A DNA stretch of 6,065 nt from the NCBI GenBank assembly GCA_019114715.1, contig DXEZ01000221.1, positions 1-6,065 of the forward strand. Reading direction: 5' to 3'. Under the pieces are notes generated by a model. The model saw only the letters and a list, made by a program, of their open reading frames with translations. It did not search any database and was not told the origin of the DNA. Origin of the DNA: Candidatus Sphingobacterium stercoripullorum (GTDB lineage: Bacteria > Bacteroidota > Bacteroidia > Sphingobacteriales > Sphingobacteriaceae). Of the stretch, positions 1 to 5,935 are shown in pieces. The position numbers and the translations under genes are program-made. How positions within the stretch are numbered: position 1 is the first letter of the stretch; each line of letters begins with the position of its first letter.

Positions 1-961
1 CCCAATCTTGAATTGCACCAGCCACAATTTCACTTGCCGAGGCCGTATTTTCATTAATTAAAAGCACTAGGGGTTCATCGGCCGCAACGCCATCGCCATC
101 GGAAAAATACTCACTTCTAGGTTCATGTGCCCCTTCGATATAAACCATCAGTCGCTTATCTTGAAAGAATTCTCCAGCCACTTTTACAGCGATGTGGAAG
201 TATCCTCCCCCGTTATTTCTTAGGTCTAAGATAAGCTTCTGCATCCCTTGCTTTTTAAGCTCCTCTAAAGAGTGGCGAAACTCCTCTGCTGTTTTAAGTC
301 CAAAACGACGAAGTTTAATATAACCCACACCAGGCTCAAGCATGTAAGCCACGTCTACTGAGCTCACTGTAACTTGATCTCTAATAACAGTAATAATAAA
401 GGGGTCGGAAGACTCCGGTCTCTCCACTTCTATATCCACCGTAGTACCTCGCCTACCGCGCAGCAGCTTTTCCACTTCCTCCCTGGCGATATGTTTCCCA
501 GATACAGTCTGACCCGCAATCCTAAGCAATTTATCGCCGACTTTAAAGCCTGCAATATCAGCCGGCCCTTCGTTTATCAATCCCACAACAATTAGAGTGT
601 CATTCAAGTTAAAATACTCTAAACCAATCCCCTCGAATGTACCCTCCAATGCTTCGGAGTGGTCCTTTAAGCTTTTAGGAAGCAAATAACTGGAGTAAGG
701 ATCTAGATGGGATATTATATGATGAATCGCACCATTTTCTACCGAATCCATATTCAGGCTATCCACATAATAGGTTGAAACTAAATCGATCAGCTGCTGG
801 ACTTTATTGACATTAGCCGGAGTACCAATGGGGACAAGTATAGGCGCTGTTGGGGAGTTTCTATTTTGCTTATAAAAAGCCTGCCCCAAAACAATGCCTA
901 AAGCGAGTACAGCAGCATAAGAAGCTGCTATGATGATATTCCGCTTGGTCGTTTTGTCCAT
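1..961 (-). CDS. S41 family C-terminal processing protease, PDZ-containing, membrane-anchored (partial, 3' end beyond window)
   Basis: This is the N-terminal 320 residues of a Ctp/Prc-type serine protease, which cuts substrates near their C terminus in the envelope. Starting at ATG 961, residues about 8-30 form one hydrophobic helix after a KTTKR stretch, so it is a signal anchor or uncleaved signal. A PDZ domain follows at about 107-185, opening with GTFEGIGLEY. The S41 core then shows LILDLRNNGGG (243-253) and NENTASASEI (303-312). By alignment with E. coli Prc Ser430, the nucleophile is Ser308 (bases 38-40); the general-base Lys should lie 25 residues further on, just outside the window. 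Family members in Bacteroidota are usually about 500-550 residues, so roughly 60 percent is present. There is no Shine-Dalgarno sequence. The gene is divergent from the gene at 1088. Family assignment is firm; the substrate is unknown. Confidence 0.95.
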   Translation of the reverse strand, partial: MDKTTKRNIIIAASYAAVLALGIVLGQAFYKQNRNSPTAPILVPIGTPANVNKVQQLIDLVSTYYVDSLNMDSVENGAIHHIISHLDPYSSYLLPKSLKDHSEALEGTFEGIGLEYFNLNDTLIVVGLINEGPADIAGFKVGDKLLRIAGQTVSGKHIAREEVEKLLRGRRGTTVDIEVERPESSDPFIITVIRDQVTVSSVDVAYMLEPGVGYIKLRRFGLKTAEEFRHSLEELKKQGMQKLILDLRNNGGGYFHIAVKVAGEFFQDKRLMVYIEGAHEPRSEYFSDGDGVAADEPLVLLINENTASASEIVAGAIQDW

Positions 962-975
962 GTGTTTTACTATTG

Positions 976-1005
976 CAAAACTATAAAGTTAAATTCAAAT
1001 TTCAG
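976..1005 (-). promoter_or_regulatory. Bacteroidota-type promoter for the S41 protease gene
   Basis: On the minus strand, TAGTTTTG (983-976) matches the Bacteroidota -7 consensus TAnnTTTG. A CTG at 1005-1003 sits exactly 19 bases upstream, where the -33 TTG is expected, so two of three bases agree. The -7 element ends 14 bases before the ATG, implying a very short leader. This is a motif match only. Confidence 0.5.
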
Positions 1006-1053
1006 CATGAAGAATGTACAAAAATCTTATAGTAATTCATAGTTTATTATTAT

Positions 1054-1061
1054 TAATTTTG
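1054..1061 (+). promoter_or_regulatory. Bacteroidota -7 element upstream of the 1088 gene
   Basis: TAATTTTG matches TAnnTTTG and lies 26 bases before the GTG start, leaving room for the ribosome binding site at 1075. No TTG is seen at the expected -33 position, so the promoter is only half supported. The surroundings are nearly pure A and T, where chance matches are easy. Confidence 0.4.
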
Positions 1062-1074
1062 CAAATTGAATAAA

Positions 1075-1081
1075 AGAGGAG
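1075..1081 (+). promoter_or_regulatory. Ribosome binding site fixing the GTG start at 1088
   Basis: AGAGGAG is a good Shine-Dalgarno match placed six bases before GTG 1088. The first in-frame ATG is Met86, far inside the protein, so this site decides the start. Such a clear site is unusual beside the other genes here, most of which lack one. Confidence 0.7.
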
Positions 1082-1087
1082 TATTAC

Positions 1088-1657
1088 GTGCATACAATTG
1101 AACCATACTACAATTGGAGAGGCTTATATGTTGCTGCTGAGGACAATCGATCCCCTTTTTATGGCGTAGAATACAGTGAATTTTTCTTCGATAAGAAGAT
1201 CTACGATCACCTAGTTCACCCTCAGTGGGATGAATTTGGATCCAACACCTTGTATTTAAAAGTACTGTTTGCTTGTTACGAGAGGAATTTTGCTATCATT
1301 GAGCTGCTTGGAGAGTGGAATGACCTCTTATACAATGATATCATGACCCTCAAGCGGGACTTCATAGACCTATTGATTGATCAGGGGATAGATAAGTTCA
1401 TCCTGATCGGCGAAAATGTCCTGAATTTCCATGGGTCTGATGATTCCTATTACCAGGAATGGTTTGAAGACATCCCCGATGGATGGATTATTGGCATTAA
1501 TTTCTCAGACCACGTCACCCGAGAATTTCAAGAGTTTTTAATTGATTATTATATACTACTAGGCGGAAACTTCAATCGTGTATCCTGGCGGACTGTGCAT
1601 CCCAATAAGCTTTTCGACCTTTTAGAAGGACAGATCCAAAAAAGATTAAGCTATTGA
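1088..1657 (+). CDS. Conserved-looking hypothetical protein, aromatic-rich, 189 residues
   Basis: I do not recognise a named family. The protein has no signal peptide or membrane segment, so it is probably cytoplasmic. By hand count it holds 6 Trp, 14 Tyr and 16 Phe, about 19 percent aromatic, and it is acidic. Blocks that look conserved are EDNRSPFYG (18-26), HPQWDEFGSNTLY (44-56) and FAIIELLGEWND (68-79). The pattern of strand 68-75, helix about 80-99, strand 103-107, strand 133-138 and helix 143-156 suggests a small alpha/beta domain. The GTG start is chosen for the AGAGGAG site six bases upstream and the lack of a nearby ATG. It lies 86 bases before fumC on the same strand, but fumC has its own -7 element, so they may or may not be cotranscribed. 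The reading frame is clearly real: well-mixed composition and no interruptions. Confidence 0.85.
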   Translation: MHTIEPYYNWRGLYVAAEDNRSPFYGVEYSEFFFDKKIYDHLVHPQWDEFGSNTLYLKVLFACYERNFAIIELLGEWNDLLYNDIMTLKRDFIDLLIDQGIDKFILIGENVLNFHGSDDSYYQEWFEDIPDGWIIGINFSDHVTREFQEFLIDYYILLGGNFNRVSWRTVHPNKLFDLLEGQIQKRLSY

Positions 1658-1677
1658 CTTTCAAGTGATGCGGCGCC

Positions 1678-1708
1678 GTGCATTTGTAGGTATAATTTAT
1701 TAACTTTG
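1678..1708 (+). promoter_or_regulatory. Bacteroidota-type promoter for fumC
   Basis: TAACTTTG (1701-1708) matches the -7 consensus TAnnTTTG. GTG at 1678-1680, 20 bases upstream, is a partial -33 TTG match; a TTTG at 1683-1686 is closer than usual. The element lies 35 bases before ATG 1744. No Shine-Dalgarno sequence precedes that ATG, which is common in this phylum. Confidence 0.5.
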
Positions 1709-1743
1709 CCTGAGTATTAATTATTAAATCAGCCATTCATATT

Positions 1744-3144
1744 ATGTCATATAGAATAGAAAAAGACACTATGGGGGAGGTCAAAGTACCTTCCGATAAG
1801 TATTGGGGTGCACAAACTGAACGTTCTAGAAACAACTTTAAGATTGGAGCACCGGCAAGCATGCCTTTAGAAATTGTTTACGGTTTTGCTTTTCTTAAAA
1901 AAGCAGCTGCTTATGCCAACAACGAGCTAGGTGTACTAGAGGAAAAGAAAAGAGACGCAATTGCACAGGTGTGCGATGAGATTCTAGAAGGAAAGCTCGA
2001 TGATCAATTCCCTTTAGTTATCTGGCAGACTGGTTCTGGTACCCAATCCAATATGAATGTCAATGAGGTTGTAGCAAATCGTGCTCAAGTCCTAGCCGGA
2101 GGAGAAATCGGAAAAGGCGAGCCGATATTAAAGCCTAACGACGATGTCAACAAATCTCAATCTTCCAATGATACCTTCCCTACAGGGATGCACATAGCTG
2201 CTTACAAAATGGTGGCAGAGGTGACCATACCTGGAGTGGAGCAATTGCGCAACACCTTACAAGCTAAGGCAAAAGAATTTAAAGATATTGTAAAAATCGG
2301 AAGAACGCATTTAATGGATGCTACTCCGCTTACATTAGGTCAGGAAATTTCTGGCTATGTAGCCCAGCTTGATTACGGATTGAAAGCCTTAAAAAACACG
2401 CTGGATCACCTGTCCGAGCTGGCTTTAGGAGGAACTGCAGTAGGTACAGGCCTAAACACGCCAAAAGGATACGATACATTAGTGGCGCAATACATTGCGG
2501 ACTTTACAAAGCTTCCTTTTAAAACCGCTCCCAATAAATTTGAAGCACTTGCTGCACACGATGCACTGGTTGAGACGCACGGCGCATTAAAGCAATTGGC
2601 TGTTGCATTAAATAAAATAGCCAATGATATTCGTATGCTTGCTTCAGGGCCGAGATCAGGAATTGGTGAGATCATCATCCCAGCGAACGAACCCGGTTCA
2701 TCCATCATGCCTGGAAAGGTTAACCCTACACAATGTGAAGCATTAACCATGGTTGCTGCGCAGGTTATGGGTAATGACGTTGCTATCACTATCGGTGGTA
2801 CTCAAGGTCAATATGAATTGAACGTTTTCAAGCCGATGATGGCTGCCAACTTCTTAGAATCGGCACGCCTTATAGGTGAGGCTTGTGTCAGCTTTGATGA
2901 GCACTGTGCTCAAGGCATAGAGCCCAATAACGAGAGAATCCAAGAGTTACTTGATAACTCCTTGATGCTCGTTACGGCATTAAACACCAAAATAGGCTAC
3001 TATAAAGCAGCGGAAATTGCACAAACTGCGCACCAAAACGGTACGACTTTAAAGCAAGAGGCTGTAGCTTTAGGATACTTGAGTGAAGAGGAATTCGATG
3101 AGTGGGTAAAGCCAGAGAAAATGGTAGGTGAAATCAATATTTAA
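1744..3144 (+). CDS. fumC: Class II fumarate hydratase (fumarase C)
   Basis: It catalyses the reversible hydration of fumarate to L-malate in the TCA cycle as a cytoplasmic homotetramer without an iron-sulfur cluster. The 466 residues match the family length (E. coli FumC 467). The N-terminal part carries WQTGSGTQSNMN (94-105), DDVNKSQSSND (133-143) and GRTHLMDATPLTLGQE (186-201) with His189, equivalent to E. coli His188. The superfamily signature GSSIMPGKVNP (318-328) contains catalytic Ser319, equivalent to Ser318. The C-terminal FumaraseC_C part follows at about 408-460. All active-site residues I can place are present. In the second (B) anion site, the position of E. coli His129 is Lys130. 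ATG 1744 gives the usual MSYRIEKDTMGEV start. The 3' end overlaps the longest reading of the lipoprotein gene by 17 bases. Confidence 0.98.
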   Translation: MSYRIEKDTMGEVKVPSDKYWGAQTERSRNNFKIGAPASMPLEIVYGFAFLKKAAAYANNELGVLEEKKRDAIAQVCDEILEGKLDDQFPLVIWQTGSGTQSNMNVNEVVANRAQVLAGGEIGKGEPILKPNDDVNKSQSSNDTFPTGMHIAAYKMVAEVTIPGVEQLRNTLQAKAKEFKDIVKIGRTHLMDATPLTLGQEISGYVAQLDYGLKALKNTLDHLSELALGGTAVGTGLNTPKGYDTLVAQYIADFTKLPFKTAPNKFEALAAHDALVETHGALKQLAVALNKIANDIRMLASGPRSGIGEIIIPANEPGSSIMPGKVNPTQCEALTMVAAQVMGNDVAITIGGTQGQYELNVFKPMMAANFLESARLIGEACVSFDEHCAQGIEPNNERIQELLDNSLMLVTALNTKIGYYKAAEIAQTAHQNGTTLKQEAVALGYLSEEEFDEWVKPEKMVGEINI

Positions 3145-3679
3145 TAAAACACTTGTGAACAAAAAAACATCCACATTTCTTTCGGCATGCATACCTCTGG
3201 TATGCATGCTTTTCTTTATTTCCTCCTGCGAGAGACACTCCACACTACAAACCGAGGGAGAACCTGCATTACACGGTGTATGGGTCCAAGAAAACCCGCC
3301 CTATGAGAGCGACCTTCGTAACTTCACAAGCCATGAATTTAAATTTGTTTGTGACTCGGTATATATTACGCTCAAAGTACGCGAGGACGTTCAAAAAATT
3401 CCTGACAGTTGCTACAACGATGGCCAGTGGGAAGAATATGCAAAAGCGGTCTATGTCACGCGGCAAGACAGCTTAATTATGGAAGGTATATATTGTAAAA
3501 GCGATGGCGGGCTTAAAGTAGCCGGCTGTTACCGAGAAGGGCAGTTTGGTCCTCGGTATAAAATTACACATCTCTCCGAAGACTCTCTGGTCTTGAGCGA
3601 TAGAAGCAGCCTAGTTCCAATTGTTCTAAAGAAAACAATGCACATAGATTGCGAGCCCAAGGAACGCTGGGAATATTAA
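3128..3679 (+). CDS. Predicted lipoprotein of unknown function following fumC
   Basis: The longest reading starts at GTG 3128, directly after an in-frame TAG, overlaps fumC by 17 bases and encodes 183 residues. A lipoprotein signal is plain: a lysine-rich start, a hydrophobic stretch at about 17-31 and the lipobox ISSC with Cys34, so the mature protein should be lipid-anchored in the envelope. A second GTG at 3155 gives a more typical 24-residue signal beginning MNKKTST, ten bases after the fumC stop. AGAG at 3114-3117 weakly favours 3128; the choice is open. The mature part looks beta-rich, with five further cysteines (75, 95, 123, 134, 175) and paired blocks FKFVCDSVYITL and EEYAKAVYVTRQDSLIMEGIY. 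From memory, short proteins like this follow fumC in Sphingobacteriaceae and are sometimes labelled fumarate hydratase. No fumarase motif is present, so that name would be wrong here. Confidence 0.78.
   Translation: MKSIFNKTLVNKKTSTFLSACIPLVCMLFFISSCERHSTLQTEGEPALHGVWVQENPPYESDLRNFTSHEFKFVCDSVYITLKVREDVQKIPDSCYNDGQWEEYAKAVYVTRQDSLIMEGIYCKSDGGLKVAGCYREGQFGPRYKITHLSEDSLVLSDRSSLVPIVLKKTMHIDCEPKERWEY
3185..3221 (+). terminator. Intrinsic-terminator-like hairpin with T-tract, inside the lipoprotein signal-peptide codons
   Basis: GCATGCATACC (3185-3195) and GGTATGCATGC (3199-3209) form a perfect 11-pair stem around the loop TCT, extendable by a G-T pair at 3184/3210. It is followed at once by TTTTCTTTATTT (3210-3221). 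It begins 41 bases after the fumC stop, the normal place for a fumC terminator. It also lies within the codons for A20-F30 of the lipoprotein signal peptide, so it may end part of the fumC transcription and attenuate the downstream gene. Function is inferred from structure. Confidence 0.55.
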
Positions 3680-3687
3680 AATGATTT

Positions 3688-3730
3688 GAAATGCTTCTTT
3701 CTATTTTCCAGACTGAAGCATTTTCTTTTG
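3688..3730 (+). terminator. Terminator hairpin between convergent lipoprotein and telA-family genes, possibly bidirectional
   Basis: AAATGCTTC (3689-3697) pairs perfectly with GAAGCATTT (3715-3723), plus a G-T pair at 3688/3724, around a 17-base loop. On the plus strand the stem runs into TTTTCTTTTG. It starts nine bases after the lipoprotein stop. On the minus strand the same hairpin spans the last codons and stop of the telA-family gene and is followed by AAATCATTTTAATATT, so it may serve both directions. The stem is AT-rich and the loop long, so efficiency may be modest. Confidence 0.55.
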
Positions 3731-4780
3731 TAAGTTATCTTCAATCTGCAGGAGTTGCTTCTCCGCTTCTCTACGCTGAACCCTTCCTTCTTTTTGAATT
3801 TGTAACACCTCCTCAATAGTGGATAATATATCCTCATTGGCTTTTTGAATGGTCTCTATATCCACAATGCCCCGTTGCGTTTCTCGAGCCACCTCTATGG
3901 TTGATGTTTTCAGCATTTCACTGTTCTTTCTTAGCAGTTCATTTGTAGCATCATTAACAGCCTTCTGCGCTTCTAATGCCTTTTGAGTATGTGCAATTCC
4001 TAAAGTTAGGACCATCTGATTCTTCCATAGCGGGATAGTGTTCACCAAACTTGATTGAATCTTCTCCATCAGCGAGCTACTGTTATTTTGAATCATCCTG
4101 ATCTGGGGTGCTGATTGCAAAACCACCATCCGGGTTAACTTCAAATCGTGCAACTTCTTATCAAAGCGCTCAACACGCTGTTGCATATCATTCAATTGCT
4201 GTACATCGTTTGGATCTGACGACTCCTCTGCCTTTGCTCTCATCTCAGGAAGAATCTCTTTAGTATACTCCTGCAGCTTCTGCTCGCCCGCTTCGATATA
4301 CAAAGAAAGCTCTTTAAAATGCTCTTGGTTGTATTGAAACAACTTATCAAAGAGCTTTACATCTTTATGCAAGTTTTTGTAATGCCCTTCTAGCTTGAGC
4401 TCCACTTGGTGAATGCTTTTCTCAACCGAAGTATACTGCGTTCGCATTCTCTTAATCCTTTGCTGTAAAGAATTAAAAAATGGCAATAAAGGCTTCTTAC
4501 CGACCTTTTGATTGAAATTTTTAATCTGCGATTGTAGATCAAAAAGTATCTCTTCCGCACCATTGAGGTCTTTCCCCTTGACTTGCTTGAGCACTTCAGT
4601 AGAAAAAGAATTCACTTTCTCCTGACTGTCTACTCCATATTGAATGATGTCTGAGGTAGACTCTAAATTGATATTGTTCTTATATTCCTGGATTTTCTTC
4701 TCCTCTTCGGCTGAAAAGGTAACCTTCACATTATCACTAGTGATTTCTCCATCTTTCGAACTTAAATTCAAATTGCTCAT
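3701..4780 (-). CDS. Toxic anion resistance protein, TelA/YaaN family
   Basis: This is a 359-residue, almost wholly alpha-helical cytoplasmic protein of the TelA family (named for plasmid tellurite resistance; chromosomal members such as Bacillus YaaN have no settled biochemical role). The hallmark block lies at 222-257: QSAPQIRMIQNN (222-233), then KIQSS (240-244) and NTIPLWKNQM (247-256). Helical heptad-like stretches run before it (about 50-215) and after it (262-357), consistent with coiled coils. Length is slightly below the usual 370-400. The ATG at 4780 has no Shine-Dalgarno sequence but an A-rich leader. It is the second gene of an operon, 19 bases after the XpaC-like gene, the same pairing as xpaC-yaaN in Bacillus. 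Family is firm; a specific tellurite role is not shown. Confidence 0.92.
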   Translation of the reverse strand: MSNLNLSSKDGEITSDNVKVTFSAEEEKKIQEYKNNINLESTSDIIQYGVDSQEKVNSFSTEVLKQVKGKDLNGAEEILFDLQSQIKNFNQKVGKKPLLPFFNSLQQRIKRMRTQYTSVEKSIHQVELKLEGHYKNLHKDVKLFDKLFQYNQEHFKELSLYIEAGEQKLQEYTKEILPEMRAKAEESSDPNDVQQLNDMQQRVERFDKKLHDLKLTRMVVLQSAPQIRMIQNNSSSLMEKIQSSLVNTIPLWKNQMVLTLGIAHTQKALEAQKAVNDATNELLRKNSEMLKTSTIEVARETQRGIVDIETIQKANEDILSTIEEVLQIQKEGRVQRREAEKQLLQIEDNLQKKMLQSGK

Positions 4781-4791
4781 AATGTATTTTT

Positions 4792-4808
4792 TTAAAGTAT
4801 TACTTTAA
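4792..4808. repeat. 17-base palindrome at the xpaC-like/telA junction
   Basis: TTAAAGTA (4792-4799) and TACTTTAA (4801-4808) are exact inverted copies around one T. The palindrome covers the stop codon of the XpaC-like gene and ends 11 bases before the telA-family ATG. It is almost all A and T, and on the minus strand it is followed by an A-run, so it is not a terminator for the operon. It could be an operator, an RNA structure affecting telA translation, or chance. Confidence 0.35.
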
Positions 4809-5582
4809 TAGCTTCCTATTTCTTAATGATTGCATATACGCTTCGGTCTCCGCAGAAAATCCTATCAGGGAACTTTCGTAAAAGTCAGTCACCTCTTTTT
4901 CAATAGCAGCCTCTGCCTGAAGGATAATATGCTGCAGCCGCGCTATATTGTCTTTTCGGAACTTATCCGGCAGATTACTCTCTTGGAGTTCGCAGTATTT
5001 CTTTAGCGTATGTAAAAGAGTTTCATGACGAATAACAAAACGCTCTGCCAGCATCATATCGTTCGTTTTTAGAATGTTAAAAAGTTCAATGATACGAGCA
5101 ATCGTTCGCTTAAAAGCGACTGACTTTACCCGCCCTTTATAGTACCACAAGCGGTTTATAAAAATATTTACATCCACTTCTTTAGTGCTTAATAGCAAGC
5201 GATTGGCAGAGCCAATAGATGGTACCCAATGCAATTCCTGCCAAGCAGACATATCCATACGCTGCAAATAGGGTCTCGACCAAGACAAAAGCAGCCCGTT
5301 GCCCACTATATAGGATACGAATGAACCTCCAAGGGTTAAGAGCATGGCCTGGCTAAGTGTCCCAAAGTTGACAATAAAGCTACCCAATAGGGCTAGCTCT
5401 GCAAATAGGGCAATCATCCCAAGCCACATCCAAGAGCGAACCTTCACTTTCCTAGCTTGACCGATCATCACCAGTGGGTATACATGAATGGGAATAGGTA
5501 AAAACAAAAAGATAGATAGCACTACCCATTTTAAGTGCTTTAACCTTTCCCAAATATTCGTTTGAAGTTTAATCTTTATCAT
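4800..5582 (-). CDS. XpaC-like membrane protein (5-bromo-4-chloroindolyl phosphate hydrolysis family), operon partner of telA
   Basis: The protein has 260 residues from ATG 5582. An alternative GTG at 5588 lies inside the ribosome binding site GAGGTG and is therefore rejected. Three membrane helices are visible at about 19-39, 51-71 and 79-101. The cytoplasmic C-terminal half (about 138-260) is helical and resembles the XpaC domain: ERFVIRHETLLHTLKKYCEL (180-199), then a helix rich in AEAAIEKEV, then FYESSLIGFSAETEAYMQSL (235-254). XpaC of Bacillus was named for activity on an indolyl phosphate dye; the true role is unknown. The pairing with a TelA gene directly downstream is a known genomic association and is the best support for the call. 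Assignment rests on pattern similarity and context, so it is moderately sure; the gene itself is certain. Confidence 0.7.
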   Translation of the reverse strand: MIKIKLQTNIWERLKHLKWVVLSIFLFLPIPIHVYPLVMIGQARKVKVRSWMWLGMIALFAELALLGSFIVNFGTLSQAMLLTLGGSFVSYIVGNGLLLSWSRPYLQRMDMSAWQELHWVPSIGSANRLLLSTKEVDVNIFINRLWYYKGRVKSVAFKRTIARIIELFNILKTNDMMLAERFVIRHETLLHTLKKYCELQESNLPDKFRKDNIARLQHIILQAEAAIEKEVTDFYESSLIGFSAETEAYMQSLRNRKLLK

Positions 5583-5585
5583 ATG

Positions 5586-5591
5586 CACCTC
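5586..5591 (-). promoter_or_regulatory. Ribosome binding site fixing the ATG 5582 start of the XpaC-like gene
   Basis: On the minus strand GAGGTG (5591-5586) matches six bases of the Shine-Dalgarno consensus AGGAGGTG, with the ATG starting three bases later (five after GAGG). It rules out GTG 5588 as the start. Confidence 0.7.
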
Positions 5592-5935
5592 GTGTTAGCC
5601 CTCTTATTACAACCATTCATCTTAGTCTTGCCTAGATCCACTAAAAGTTTAAAGTGGTTTAGATCATCCAAAATCAAGGGCTTGCTAACACTTAAATTTA
5701 AATATACGACTATTTTCGTTCTACTCTAGATAATTATGTGGGAATTTCAGTTAATCAAGCATAAAACCTTCTCGATGCAACAGGTAGAACAAGCGGCAAA
5801 ACCCTACTCTAATACTACAAGGCAGTGGGTCCAATCGGCACCCCAATTTTTATGATGGTTGTTACATGCAGTGGAAAGGCAATAAAACGCCACCAAGGAG
5901 CTACCTCTAACAAACTGGAAATTTTAGATCAGTAA
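5592..5935. other. Intergenic stretch of about 345 bases without a convincing gene
   Basis: It holds the leader of the XpaC-like gene and the 3' flank of the gene entering from the right. Two nested inverted repeats are seen near the operon: GTGTTAGC (5592-5599) with GCTAACAC (5684-5691), and inside it CCACT (5638-5642) with AGTGG (5653-5657). No perfect TAnnTTTG is found on the minus strand; TGATTTTG at 5677-5670 is one base off. The part from 5700 to 5935 contains only short open frames in different phases and no tRNA, terminator or repeat I can support. Confidence 0.5.

Noticed and set aside
374..595. A 73-residue open frame on the plus strand.
   Set aside because: It lies wholly antisense to the PDZ region of the S41 protease, whose frame is certain; its composition is low-quality and it has no ribosome binding site.
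2406..2789. A 127-residue open frame on the minus strand.
   Set aside because: It is a shadow of fumC codons, antisense to the active-site region; nothing protein-like beyond the mirrored composition.
3269..3476. Two overlapping open frames of 65-66 residues, one on each strand.
   Set aside because: Both sit inside the lipoprotein gene, which has the signal peptide and lipobox; neither has supporting features.
3688..3730. Hairpin between the convergent genes as an attachment or recombination site.
   Set aside because: Position right after one stop codon and over the other, plus the T-run, fits an ordinary shared terminator.
5582..5588. GTG 5588 as the start of the XpaC-like gene, giving two extra residues.
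   Set aside because: That GTG is part of the GAGGTG ribosome binding site; ATG 5582 is correctly spaced from it.
5736..5855. A 39-residue open frame on the plus strand (MWEFQLIKHK...), with another short frame one phase over at about 5842-5910 (PNFYDGCYMQWKGNK...) that together could be a frameshifted gene remnant.
   Set aside because: No ribosome binding site, no promoter beyond a one-mismatch -7 element, no recognised family, and the two pieces do not join into a known protein. Chance frames cannot be excluded.
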